Assembly (NCBI RefSeq): GCF_022201045.2
Contig: NC_068558.1
Coordinates: 37,281,501 to 37,345,500, forward strand
Source of the DNA: Citrus sinensis
Lineage: Eukaryota; Streptophyta; Magnoliopsida; Sapindales; Rutaceae
Direction of reading: 5' to 3'
DNA length: 64,000 nt
Part shown: piece by piece, positions 1 through 14,169 of the stretch
Numbering within the stretch: the first letter of the stretch is position 1
How the letters are laid out: the number at the start of each line of letters is the position of its first letter
Translations under genes and position numbers: made by a program
The notes under the pieces: generated by a model
Databases searched by the model: none
Seen by the model: only the letters and a program-made list of their open reading frames with translations
Told to the model about the DNA's origin: nothing

Positions 1-1100
1 TCTCAGCACGGGGCTTTAGTTTGTTATAATCTCCAAAAATATTTGCTTTCGTTTGTTTTCGAAATTGCATTTATCTTTTTTACTTGTGTGTACTAAGCTT
101 TGATTGTGATTCAATTTTCTTTAGGTCCAAAATATGATTTTGGCAACTACTTGAATTGTGTTTGGGAACGACATCTTTTAACGGGTCTAAGTTTTATCAA
201 ATTAGCTTATTTATGGTCTATTTTTTTCTAATTGTGTATAACTTTTCAGTAGCCTACTCAGTTTTCTGTACACAAGTGAGATTTTACCCCCGAAGCACAA
301 GATTATCTAATTTCTATTAATGTGATCTTTATGGTTGATTTTCTTTCCTTTTTCTGAAACTAACTTGTAATTATGAAGGTAAGAGTTAATATTTGCTTAT
401 AGAATTAATGGAGCTCTTTACTTCTAAAACTTTTAATAAAACCCCATTTTTCTTTTTTGAAAAATTACAAAAATATAAAGTTAATTCTAATAACTAAAAA
501 ATACGAAGCAATTTCATTCGTGTTAGAATCTCTCCAAATCCAATAGCAAAATCTTTTTTGAGACTTAAACTGGGATAATGGTTTCTTAATTAAATTCTAT
601 TATTATTCTATACAAATTAACAAAAAAATTTTCCTAATAAAATTACTTAATCTTTTTATTTTATTGTGAAATTTTTTATACTCAATAGCCTGAACATTAA
701 TCAGATAATCAATAAAAAATAATAAATTTTGACTGTCTCATAGTGTTCAACTATAAAATAAAATACCTTGAAAATACGGTAGTCACAGAGTTTACTTTAA
801 ACAAATTATAGAAAATTAATTTACATGTATTTTGAAAATACAAATTTGATAATCTAAAATTAGTTACTCTTCACATGACTATCTATTTACGATTAGCCAG
901 GTTGCTGGTTGTAATTGGTCAAAGATGAGTCACATCGATCTGACGTCCGTCTACGGTTAAGCAGGATAGCGTGCGTGGCACCAGATCATTCCCTTTCACT
1001 TTTACAAATTAACCTTTGACATCTTATACCAATAGCAATTAGGATAAAGAAAAATGGAATATTTACTTTTATTTTTCTAAAATAAACTAAAGAAAAAAGA
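1..1100. other. AT-rich intergenic region upstream of the DUF1336 gene
   Basis: No coding feature is supported here. The stretch is AT-rich with a locally GC-richer island around 895-990 that includes a TGACGTC motif, a bZIP-type core that could belong to the promoter of the gene starting near 1.18 kb. A GAA-repeat run lies at about 1109-1128. The promoter role is inference from position only. Confidence 0.4.
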
Positions 1101-1148
1101 AAGCTTTTGAAGAAGAAGAAGAAGAAGGCTCCCCATGAAGATTTCTTT

Positions 1149-1155
1149 TATAAAA
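1149..1155 (+). promoter_or_regulatory. Possible TATA box of the DUF1336 gene
   Basis: TATAAAA lies about 100 bases before a good splice donor (AAG|GTTAGG at 1253/1254), which would end a non-coding first exon. Transcription would then start near 1180. It could instead lie inside a longer 5'UTR, because an AG-rich, UTR-like stretch precedes it. Confidence 0.35.
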
Positions 1156-1179
1156 CAATCACACAACAAAAACCCTAAC

Positions 1180-4100
1180 TTGTGATCTCATTATCTCTGC
1201 AACTGATGCTTTTGAGGAGCTTTCATTGCTGAGTAATCTCTTTTCACCTCAAGGTTAGGGTTTTATATCTACATTTTCGAGATTAATCAGTGTAGTTGGT
1301 CCTTTTTTTAACCTTTTTTTTTTAAAAAAATGGAATGGATTTCTTGATACTTAACTGCCCTTTTGCCGCAGATTTCATATTTACTTAACTGCCCTTTTGC
1401 TGCAAATTTTCTTGTTTACTTAATTGCCCCTTTTGCTGCACGTTTAATTGTTAAAATCGTTTCTTTTTTTTTTAAGCTAGCTTTCGAATTATTGAGGCTA
1501 TTTATATTGATGTTTAATGTGATCAATTTAGAGGGGGGAAAAAGCAGACATATTCTGGAAGAATTTTTTCCTTTTTTTTTTTTCCTTACACATTTGTTCC
1601 ATCCGGGTTATGTGAGAAAGAGTTAAAAGGTATGACTTTTATAAATTTTGTAATCCCTAAAAATCAATTAAATGCTTCTTATATGTTTGATTTTACTTTT
1701 AAGGTTTTGATCAAGGCAGGATTGCTAATTACACGGTGATTTGACTGTTATGAGTTCATGACTAATATGACAATCTAGTGATCCATTGTACTCAGAAAAG
1801 TCTGCTTGTTGTTTATTTTCTTTTATGAAGTTCAGTTGGTTATTTGCTACACTGTGTGGGACTAGTGCACCTACAGTTGTCATTAATTTTTGGTTGATCA
1901 GCGTTTAGTAATACATCATAATGCAATAATTTGACTAGGATTGTGAATTTGCTTTTCATTATACCTCTGATTTTGTCTGGGTTGGGTGGCCATATATTTT
2001 GAAATCAGTAACCTTTATTTGTTTCTTTATGGCCTATTGGTTTGATTTACTCACTCAAAAGAACCCAAAGAAACTGTTTCCGTACCGCGGTGTATGCTTG
2101 TACTGCTGTTCTTTATGTTCCCAATACCTAATAATTTATTATGGACAATGAATTAACGAGCTAATACATTGTCAATAGATCATAGGATAACCATCCCAAT
2201 GTATTTTTCTTGTATTACATCATCGGATATATCATAGTATTCTATGCTTGCTTTGGGAACTTTGATCATTAAATGAAGTCATTAACTGAAGAAGGATTGG
2301 GAAATTATTGTTCATAACTGTAAGTGTCCTCTTTCCAGAGTTTTACTAAATTATTAAGCTTTTAATGAAGCTGGCTTGCACTAAATGTATCTGTTGGAAA
2401 AATTTCAAAGACTTTTCCTTCATTAATTGCTACCCAGTGATACAATATCTGCATATCATGATGGTTGTGGCACTTATAGATGTTTGCTTATGGTTATTAA
2501 ATGAACAACCTTAAGTCTGGTTATTCTTCTGTGAATGGAGGTTTGGTAATTGCTGGCGGAATATGTCCTGAGTATTGGGGCATATAATTCTTTGTGTTTA
2601 TTTTAGTAGATTTTTCGTTTTGAATCCCCTTTTTTAAGATAAGCAAGCACCTATCAATGCGGTAGTAAATATAAATCAATTATAGACATTTGTATTTATG
2701 GTTACAGTCCCTACACGTATTTTATGTAACAATTTTTGCTCATTAGGCTAGAAAGTGCATTATATTTGTCAGATGTAATAAGAATATAACAGTTGAAGTC
2801 ATTAACCAGTTTATATCTACATTCTTTCTTATTCGCTCTTTGATTGCCCTGATATATTTTATGCCATCCAGGTCATTACATGGCCGGTCCTGATAGCATA
2901 AATGAGCCTGAATGGATAAAGAAAGTAAAATCAGGGGGAGCTGTGCCGTATCTTGAACCAGATAACTGTTCAAATGGTTGGGCAACCCCACCTGGAGATA
3001 TGTTTATGGTAAGAGGTCCAGATTATTTATCAACCAAGGTTAAAATCCCTGCTGGTGAATACATTCTAAAGCCTCTCGGTTTTGATTGGGTTAAAAGTTA
3101 TACGAAGATTGGTGCGGTTTTAAACCATCAGAATAACCGTGTTAGGAAGGCTATTGAGGAAGCATTTCCAACAGGTGATAAGCCTTTTGTTTGGGCTTTC
3201 AATCTACAAGTTCCGAGTAAAGAAAATTACAGTGCCATTGCTTACTTTGTGGCCACAAAACCAATCCCAGAGGGATCTCTGATTGACCAGTTTTTAAAAG
3301 GAGATGATGCTTTTAGGCTTTCAAGGCTTAAACTGATTGCCAACATTGTTCAAGGTCCTTGGATAGTGAAAAAAGCAGTTGGAGAGCAGGCCATATGTGT
3401 AATTGGGCGTGCTCTTTCATGTAATTACTGTGTAGGAGAGAATTTCCTAGAAGTAGATATGGATATTGGTTCATCCATGGTGGCTAAAGCAATAGTTCAT
3501 CTAGCATTCGGGTACATTACTACATTGACTGTTGACCTGGCTTTCCTACTTGAGAGCCAAACTGAATCAGAGCTTCCCGAACAAATATTAGGAGCTTTCA
3601 GATTCTCTGAACTAAACCCTGCTTCAGCTTGTTTAGTCGAACCCGGATCATATGGAAATGCTGGTAGTTTGCAGTCTTCTCTGCCAACTCGTTTCTGGAA
3701 GTCAATTGGTGAGGGGTTTTCTCACTTTTTGCACCCCGGTGCACATGAAGGTGGTTCTAACTCAGCTCATGTTAATGGTTCAGTTCATCAGGAAGACCAG
3801 GGTGAAGGCTCTAGAAAATGGTAAATGTTTTATTCTATGATCACTGTTAGATTTTATTTCTTGAAGCATATTAGAATTTAACTGAAGATTGGTGTTCTGG
3901 TCTGTATTAATGGATAATGAAACAGATACAGAAAAGAAACATTTTCTGAAGAGATTAATCATATTTTTGTTGCTGGTACCACCTGAATATTATAGTTTTA
4001 CAAATTCGTTAGATGTTCAAAGTCCAGTTCATCTTTTTTAGAAAATCTCTCTTGCAAACACTCTGGCGGTTTTATTCTTCTCTTAGTTTGCAAGTTCATC

Positions 4101-4900
4101 AGTATATTACTTTTTCACAAGAATGATGATGTCACCATTTAACTTTCAGCACATACTTCATCTTACATTTGTAGCCAAGGAAAATAAAAAATCAAGATTC
4201 TCATAAAAGCGAAAATTGTGTAATATCTAGGGCTTCCTGTTACATTTACATTATCAGCCAATCATGGAACTTGGCTATTGTATTTATTTTTTTTCCTTGG
4301 ATATTTCTTCATTTTATAGATTGTTGTACTTAACAGAATCATTTCGATAATTGCAGATTAATCGGGCATTTCTGACAGCGACAATTGTTACCATCGAGGA
4401 TCGATGTAGTTGTTTCTCATTTATCATTGAATAGCATTGATTTAATGCTTGCAGCATCCGCTACATGATTCATAGCATTGCTGACTTGTAATTGATTGCA
4501 CTCTAATGGGGTATTTTTGAAGGGCAGTCATATAGATCCCCTAGATCCCTGGGCTTGCTTGGTAAAACGTCATATTTATATGTAGTAATAGATTTGGTTC
4601 ATTTGAATACTTTCTGTGCATAAATTACAAATAGATTCTGCCCTCAAATCCTGGATCATTTATAAATTCGAGTTCTCTTAGATGTTTTAATCAAATGATG
4701 CAGGATTTGGTCCATGAACTCTGTTTGTAGTTCATGAATCCTGTGCTCAGTTAGCCTGTTCTTTTTGTTGATATAAATGTGTTGCAGCAGCTTTTATGTT
4801 ACAGTAATTGTAGTTCTATTAGGTGAATGGTCATTCTAGTAACATTTTGTTACATCCAACACCTTATGCAAGAGTTTTTGTTGCCAATTGTTATTAGATG
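1180..4900 (+). CDS. EDR2-like DUF1336 (EDR2_C domain) protein; CDS 2880-3824
   Basis: The single coding exon (2880-3824) encodes 314 residues made almost entirely of the DUF1336/EDR2 C-terminal domain. Recognisable family features are the opening WIKKVKSGGAVPYLEPDNC, the PPGDMFMVRGPDYL and VPSKENYSAIAYF blocks, and a late GRALSCNYCVGENFLEVD block. Proteins with this domain include ENHANCED DISEASE RESISTANCE 2, a lipid-binding negative regulator of cell death; this short form has no PH or START domain, so only the family is claimed. The ATG sits 9 bases after a splice acceptor (CATCCAG at about 2871), so the 5'UTR appears split by a ~1.6-kb intron from about 1254. A second intron probably begins at 3821: GTAAAT there pairs with TTGCAG at 4351-4356. 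The stop is TAA at 3822-3824 if unspliced, or a TGA formed across the junction if spliced. The coding assignment is firm; the transcript ends are estimates. Confidence 0.88.
1345..1440. repeat. Three short imperfect direct repeats in the 5'UTR intron
   Basis: Three units of about 25-33 bases follow each other, each built on TACTTAACTGCCCTTTTGC (the third has TAATTGCCCC). They fall inside the presumed 5'UTR intron of the DUF1336 gene. Each unit contains a TGCCGCAG or TGCTGCA end resembling a 3' splice site. No function is claimed. Confidence 0.6.
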
Positions 4901-5533
4901 TTGGAAGTGTGATGTTTCGTGTTATTTATTTATTTAAAAAAAAAAAAGAACTTGTTGATGTATTACCACTTGCAGGATGACATGTCAGTGCATAATATCA
5001 CATCCTAGAGTTTTGGTATTTAGAAACTTGCATTAGTAACGGAAAAAAGCTGAGCCATTTAACAAAATCAAAATATAGAAACAGAGAACTCGAAAAAGAA
5101 ACATTGTATTGTAAGTTTTTCAATTTGTACCATTTCTTTAGAAAAATGGCGAAACAATATTACCAATTTATAAAAAAAATCAGAATCAGCAGATCCAGAG
5201 AATCACAAAATTACAGAAAACATTGAGAATCATTTCTAAAGTACACCAAGACAAGATTAATAATTGGTAACCTTTCAACTCACATAGTGCTGCAACAGAA
5301 TGCACCAGCCGTTCCCATACGCTAAATGTTGCTCCTGGAAGGATGTATGACCATAGCAGAAGAGAGTTAAAAAACCTGAAAAACTTCATTGACAAGAACG
5401 TCCCAGCAATTTAAGACCACAAAGCTTGACAAAGCAAAATTACATAGTATCAACAGGAGATGACTCTTGAGTGAAGCAAGCCACATTCCAAGAATAAGGA
5501 TAATATCTTAATCGAAAGTTAGACTATCTTGAG

Positions 5534-6343
5534 TTAGACAATCTCAACACCTTCAACTGGAATTGCACTCATCTGCAAAGTTCTACCATTTCCAATAAAC
5601 CGCACAGAAGGCAAGGATGGATCTGTAACAGATTCAATCTCAAGAAAGTTGAAATCATATGTACCAGATCTCTTCAAACTATACACAAACACAAGCACAA
5701 TCCATCCCAACATAGAAAGCGCCCAGTAATTATTCATCCCATGAATCAAGCCCCACGCTATAGCATACCCAACAATGATTCCTGATAAATGCCCAAGAAA
5801 GCTGGCTTGTGGAACAATAATTGAAGTGAAAATCAATGACTCAAATGGTGCAAAACTGATGGGGAGTGAAAGAAACCCAAAGAGATCCAACTTTGAAGAG
5901 GGTTGTTTCACAGAAAGAATCGTCATCCACCCAAAAACAACACAAGAGTACCCAACAGCTGTCACTCTCCGAAAATACTCAAGCTTAAATCTTTGTATCA
6001 ATAAATGGTAAATACCCAAGACAAGCAACCCCGATAAGACAACCAAAACAAGCGTGTACTGAAGGTAATATGCCGTGCCAAGACCAACATCCCCTAACTG
6101 TTCTACAACACCTAGACTCCAAAGTGCACTCATGTTAAAAACAAGATGCAAAACACTTATATGCGAAAAAGCCGATGTAATGATCCTCCAATGGTGTCCA
6201 TCAACTGCAGTTTCATAACTCAAACCAACATGCGAATACCCAATGTTCTTCTTCTGTATATGAAACCATATTACACTACATATTCCAATTATACAACTTG
6301 TAGCTGGTTTCTCCATGATCTCATAAAACAATGGCCTCCCCAT
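5534..6343 (-). CDS. RBL13: Rhomboid-like intramembrane protease (RBL13 type)
   Basis: Intronless CDS of 269 residues, the usual length of plant RBL13. Rhomboids are membrane-embedded serine proteases that cut transmembrane substrates. Visible family features are the HWR motif (51-53), Asn70 in HLVFNMS (the rhomboid HxxxN region), the serine of GYSC at 133 in the GxSx position, and His185 in FLGHLSG, giving the Ser-His dyad. Several hydrophobic stretches alternate with short loops, as expected for six or more membrane segments. The first ATG of the open frame is used and opens [16 protein letters not shown], matching the family N terminus. About 430 bases of probable 3'UTR lie downstream (5105-5533). 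Plant RBL13-like members have been placed in a divergent branch, so proteolytic activity is inferred from the dyad rather than shown. Confidence 0.88.
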   Translation of the reverse strand: MGRPLFYEIMEKPATSCIIGICSVIWFHIQKKNIGYSHVGLSYETAVDGHHWRIITSAFSHISVLHLVFNMSALWSLGVVEQLGDVGLGTAYYLQYTLVLVVLSGLLVLGIYHLLIQRFKLEYFRRVTAVGYSCVVFGWMTILSVKQPSSKLDLFGFLSLPISFAPFESLIFTSIIVPQASFLGHLSGIIVGYAIAWGLIHGMNNYWALSMLGWIVLVFVYSLKRSGTYDFNFLEIESVTDPSLPSVRFIGNGRTLQMSAIPVEGVEIV

Positions 6344-8015
6344 TTATGACAACCCCTTAGAGTTACTTTCTTTACAATTCCTCCGCTTTGTTTAATGCCT
6401 CAAGCTAAGCTAATCGTAATCATCAACAATGTAAATCTCAAAGAAGGAACTATAGCTCCATCAAAGCTTAAACAATCACGGGCACCATCAAAACCTAGAA
6501 CTTCTTCAAATGTATAAAAAAACCCAAATCAAAACCCACTTAAATCAATGTACCCAGATCAAGAAACCCCTTAAAAATGCGATTTTAATGGCATCCAACC
6601 ATAAATCAACACAAAACAAATCTGGGTTTTTTTTGAGAAACAATCAGCAACTTTTCTTTTCAAAGAATCCACTAGAAAGTGCATGAAAAATATAACTACG
6701 ATTAAGGAAACCCTAAAAGTAGTTGAATATTAAAATTTTCATACTAACAAAATCAGGATTTTTAAGCTATTTAAATTTCTCACCTGATCGATTCAGAATT
6801 CTGCGTTTCGGCTACCTAGACTTTCTGGGTCATTCTATTCTGTGGCCATACGCCAGTCCATTAACAGGAGGGATATTTTCGATGGTACCCCTGAGATATG
6901 TCTTAATATTAGAAAATGCTCTTCATGTTTCAGAATTGGTCTTCAATATCCTTGTCAAAAAGCTTAATTTTTAAGTTTTTAGCAGCACCACTCCTCCCCA
7001 ATAATTTTTTTAAAAAAATAGAGCTTTTAACAGCACCAGAGCAATATGGTAAGTAAATTAAGTAAAAAAAAAATTGCAGATTACCAAAATTTTCGGTTTT
7101 AGTTAAAAAACAATCTTTTTTTTAATATTTAATCATAGCATGGCTAGTAATTAAATTCCCTTCAATCATTAATAGTAATTAAATTCCCTCTTTCTCCACT
7201 ATACACCGAGTAATTAATATTCGATCAGTTTAATCAAGGATTAATAATGGAATCATTTTTGAAAATTAAGAGAAGAAATTATTAAATACTACCAAAATTA
7301 GCCACATGCGATTCATGATTATAGGCGGAAACTCTCGGCCCCCATCCTGAAGTTTAAGTGCAGTAGGTTGGTCGATTTTCCTTTGGGCTAGGACTAAGGC
7401 CGCATCATCTTCCTTGGGCTTCTATGATGGGCTCTTCATCTTCGAGCCATCATAACATTCTTCAAATTACTTCTTTCGAAGGTCCGTGTAGGTGACTTTT
7501 GATTTGACTTTTATTTTAGTTACTTTTGTGTAAACGTGCCCAAGCCTTGGTGACACTTGATGCTACCTGTCAACATAAGTTAACGTTAAATAATGTTTGG
7601 GACACGCACATGTCTATTGCTCTTTCATTGTTCTTGCTTAGTCACCCTCCTACGCAACTCTTGCGCTCTTTGTAGGCCCATTCTAAGCCTGGTCAACAAT
7701 AACTTTGATAATGATAATAATAATAATTCTGTAGGAATGCAGGGTTACCTAATTCCTCCTCATAGTTATTTTGTATTCGTACTCTTTGAGATTTGATATA
7801 AAATAAAAAATTTCTTTATAATATTGCTTAGGCGAACATGGAAAAGATTCATTTTTATAAAATATAACCAACCATATCAACTAACAAACATTGCCGTTAG
7901 TTAAATCAGTGTGTAATTAAGGATAGTAAGCCTTGGTTGCAACCAGAGCCACCAACTGTTCACACACGTTCCTTAATGGTTCAACCACCATCTTTTTGAG
8001 AATTATCACGTTACA
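6344..8015. other. Intergenic region without supported genes
   Basis: The sequence is AT-rich, with 5'-flanking DNA of the rhomboid gene at its left end. Short open frames at 6723-6974 and 7593-7796 have no recognisable domain, codon pattern or splice context and are not called. A slightly GC-richer block at 7320-7500 has no clear identity. Confidence 0.5.
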
Positions 8016-8016
8016 A

Positions 8017-8023
8017 GTATAAA
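8017..8023 (+). promoter_or_regulatory. TATA box of the small intronless gene
   Basis: TATAAAAT lies about 80 bases before the ATG at 8098, in a context (GTATAAAATCTCTCATCC) typical of a plant core promoter, predicting a start site near 8048 and a 50-base leader. Confidence 0.55.
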
Positions 8024-8097
8024 ATCTCTCATCCATCCCCCAAAATCTCACTAACAATTGAGCCACTTTATGATCGAGTCATCTTCATTTCTCTCCA

Positions 8098-8487
8098 ATG
8101 CCGAACGTCAAAGTTCGTCCGATCATCGTGTTCGATTATCCGGAAATACATCAAAGCGAGTCGCTAAAGCTCGCGGATAAGTGGCAAGATGATTATGCAA
8201 GTGGAAATCGCAATGACCTCCAATACTATTGGCATGCAAGACGAGCTTTCTTGAGCAGCTACCAATTTTCGGAAGAAAATAAGTGCAATAAGAAGTTCAA
8301 GGGATCTCTAAAGGAGTTGAACGAGGCAGCGATGAGAATGTTTTCGGATATTCGACAAGAAGTATCGAAGAGAAGGCTTGGGATTAGAGTTTTCAAGGTC
8401 AAATTTGTTGTGCCATCTTCCGCAGCTGTGATGAGTGTGGGATGTTTAATGCCATGGTTGAACAAAAGAGAATTGATCGATATATAA
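8098..8487 (+). CDS. Small conserved-looking protein of unknown function (129 aa)
   Basis: I do not recognise this family. The 129-residue frame is intronless and opens MPNVKVRPIIVFDYPEI. It is locally GC-richer than the flanks and has a well-placed TATA box and short CT-rich leader (ctcatccatcccccaaaatctcac). The protein is charged, with a central Lys/Glu-rich part (about residues 55-90) that could be helical, followed by a short hydrophobic stretch (VKFVVPSSAAVMSVGCLM, about 100-118). That stretch is too weak to call a membrane anchor confidently. The gene stands alone between two AT-rich spacers. Codon regularity and promoter layout favour a real gene; function is unknown. Confidence 0.6.
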   Translation: MPNVKVRPIIVFDYPEIHQSESLKLADKWQDDYASGNRNDLQYYWHARRAFLSSYQFSEENKCNKKFKGSLKELNEAAMRMFSDIRQEVSKRRLGIRVFKVKFVVPSSAAVMSVGCLMPWLNKRELIDI

Positions 8488-8489
8488 GT

Positions 8490-9250
8490 TTATATATATA
8501 TGTATGTATCCCTCTCAAGAAATTTGGGGATAAAGATCTGTGATAATCATTCAAGTGATCGATATGAGTCATTATGTATACTTTGATCTCGTTGCAATAT
8601 TTAAAAGTTGAACTCTTTTGTTTTTTGAGTTTTCATAAACAATTTACAAGTTGCACTTGGTTTTGGTTTTTGTTAATTAGGAGATATTAGATACATTGGA
8701 GTTCTTCAGTGCTTTGATAAGTGAACAATAATAAACAAATAATAAAGATACAATGGGAGAAAAAAAATCCATTACAAATTAAGCTTCCGATTGAATACAA
8801 AATTATGTAGCTTAGACCTTCTTAAAGCTAATTTGGTAATATTGTATGTTTTAAAATAATTGCTACATTGCTACAACTTGTGCTGTACAAATAATTAACT
8901 GTGAAGATAATCAATTAAATATTTAGTAAAATATATTTTTAAAAATACTATGAGTTTTAAAAACAGTCGTATGTATTTAGTAAATATTACTTCTAAATTA
9001 CTATAAGAATTTAAATGACTTAGTTGAACATAATGTTAAATAAAAATTTTTACTCACACATTTATAAACATGTATATAAAATATTTTTTATTGGGTGTAT
9101 ATAATAATTGATAACCAAAATAAAGATTTTATGTTATTAATTTTATTTTGTTAATAAATCTCTTTAAAGTTAATAATTTTATTTCTTAAATTAAGGATAA
9201 TTTTGAATTTTTATAATATACTATACATGAGAATATATATTGAATTGGAT
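8490..9250. other. AT-rich spacer
   Basis: No gene, repeat structure or RNA element was recognised. It begins with the likely 3'UTR of the 129-residue gene and continues as very AT-rich DNA. Confidence 0.5.
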
Positions 9251-9253
9251 TAC

Positions 9254-9959
9254 GGGCCCGTTTGGGATTGCTTTTAGGAGGTTTAAAAGTGATTTTAAAA
9301 ATTTAAAAGGTAATTTTAGTGTTTGGTAAAAAAAACTCAAAATCACTTTTGTCAAAATCAGCCTCTCCTACACTACAGTTGATTTTGAAAAATAAAGAGA
9401 GATTAACTTTTAGATTATAATTTTGAGCATGAATTTTATCTTTTAATACAATTTCATAAATATCCTTAAAATTATTACCTAAACCCAAAATTATCCTTAT
9501 TCAACTTGGAAACAAAATCAATATTTTAATAAAATTTTATTATAATTCATCAATATAAATTTATTAATATCAATTTGTTGGTTGAATTATTATTAAATTT
9601 GTTTCACTATATTATAAATTTAGTTATCAAATTTTTTGAGACAAAAAAATAAAAAATAAAATCAATATATTATAAATTTTATTTTTAGTTAAAATTATTA
9701 TAATACACAATTAACATATTGCATGTGCATGTTTTTATAAGTAAAGTTTATCCTACAATATGTACATTTTAGTCATTTATTTTCTCTTAATAGTTTAACA
9801 GTAAAATTTACCAAATGCCCATAAATATTTTTCAAAACTCACAGTACTTTTGAAAATAAAATTTACCAAACGTTTAATTGATTCTCTTCATAGCAGATTA
9901 TTTTTACAGCACAGCTAGCAGCAATTATTTTAAAAGTTACAGCATTCTCAAACTGGCCC
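9254..9959. mobile_element. MITE-like element with GGGCC-GTTTG termini
   Basis: The left end GGGCCCGTTTGGGATTGC and the reverse complement of the right end (GGGCCAGTTTGAGAATGC) form imperfect terminal inverted repeats. TAC flanks both sides (9251-9253 and 9960-9962), giving a candidate 3-bp target duplication. The 706-bp interior is AT-rich and non-coding. This is the common plant non-autonomous inverted-repeat type; the superfamily (PIF/Harbinger or hAT-like) is not certain. Confidence 0.65.
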
Positions 9960-9962
9960 TAC

Positions 9963-10740
9963 GTATAAAATTGATTTTTAAAATTAAATTTTGAAGAGCT
10001 ATTCTTTTTTTACTTTTCAAAATATGCTAGGATAGAATGATTTTATTAAAAATAATTTCTAAAAAATTTTAATAAACACTAAAATAAACTTTTAATTTTT
10101 TAAAATCATTTTTAAACTTTCCAAATACAATCCCAAGCATACTCTTACCTATACAAATTACAATTATCAGAAGATTATCTATTTTGATAACTGGCATTTA
10201 TATATTAGTCAGTTCAAGATTTCACAGATTTTGGGTTACATCATTGGTAACACAATTGAATTAGTAAAGCAATTCCCATCTTGGTAAGCAAGGGCACGTG
10301 TATGAAAATGAAAGCGCGATTTCGGCCACGTACATATATAGTAATTCAACTAGCCTTCTCTGAGAAAATCCGTTATAATATTAAAGAAAGAGAAAAAATC
10401 AACCAGTATAAATCAAGTCAGAGATTAATTTTTTTCATTTGGAGTAAGGCATTAAAGAGTTAACACGTACCTATAAACTCTTGAAAACAAGGATGAAATG
10501 GGTGAAAAGAATTTTTTTCTCTATAATATATTGATATTATTTGATGGAGAGAATGACTGCTAGGTTATATTTCTTTTTAATTCTACCATTTAGGTCTTAA
10601 TTATTTTATAATGATTTATTACTGTCCCTTATATTATGATTTTATTGTTCGAATTTTATTGTAGAAGGATAAAATGTGATTTTTAAGCATGCCAAATCTG
10701 TCCTAACACATCATATATTAGATTGATGGTAGAGTTCTAA
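9963..10740. other. Intergenic spacer before the TPS duplication unit
   Basis: No supported gene. A 60-codon open frame near 10281 has no recognisable features. The duplication with the 24.5-kb region begins near 10756. Confidence 0.4.
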
Positions 10741-11224
10741 TATTTTAAGAATTTTTTTAGCTAGCAACTAATTATCTCATGTGAGAAATGGATTGAGCCA
10801 GACTTAAGTGACAAGAATTCAATTCTGACTGTTGGGTTAATTTTTTGCTTAATTAGTGTTGAATCAAAGGTTGTTAGATTAAAAAAATAAAAAATTTAAA
10901 AAAAATCAAAATCATTGATTCAACATTGAATCTTGATCTCAACATGCAACGTAACATTTTTCTGTAAACCTTAACAAACAAGAATACTTATTAAAATAAA
11001 AGATCTTTTAGTAAACCTTCACAAAGAAGAGAACTCGTTAAAATAAAATAAAAGCATTACATGCGGTTAGGGGAATATAGTGAACCTTATCTCTCATCAC
11101 AAATATTGCAAAGAAAGAGAGACGAACTCTGAAGAAAAGGCAAATAGCGAACATGAAATACTTATTTGGGAATCCGTGACAATGTCATCCGTTAATTATA
11201 TTCATCGGCCTTTGGTACCGGGTT

Positions 11225-14108
<2,884 letters not shown>

Positions 14109-14125
14109 TCAGGTGCATGCATACA

Positions 14126-14137
14126 TATTTATAGGGA
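14126..14137 (-). promoter_or_regulatory. TATA box, TPS copy A
   Basis: On the - strand CCCTATAAATAT lies about 95 bases upstream of the ATG (14039). The same element and spacing occur at copy B (27921-27930). Confidence 0.6.
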
Positions 14138-14169
14138 GAGGAAAAGTACGTACTGTACGTGTTTACTAT

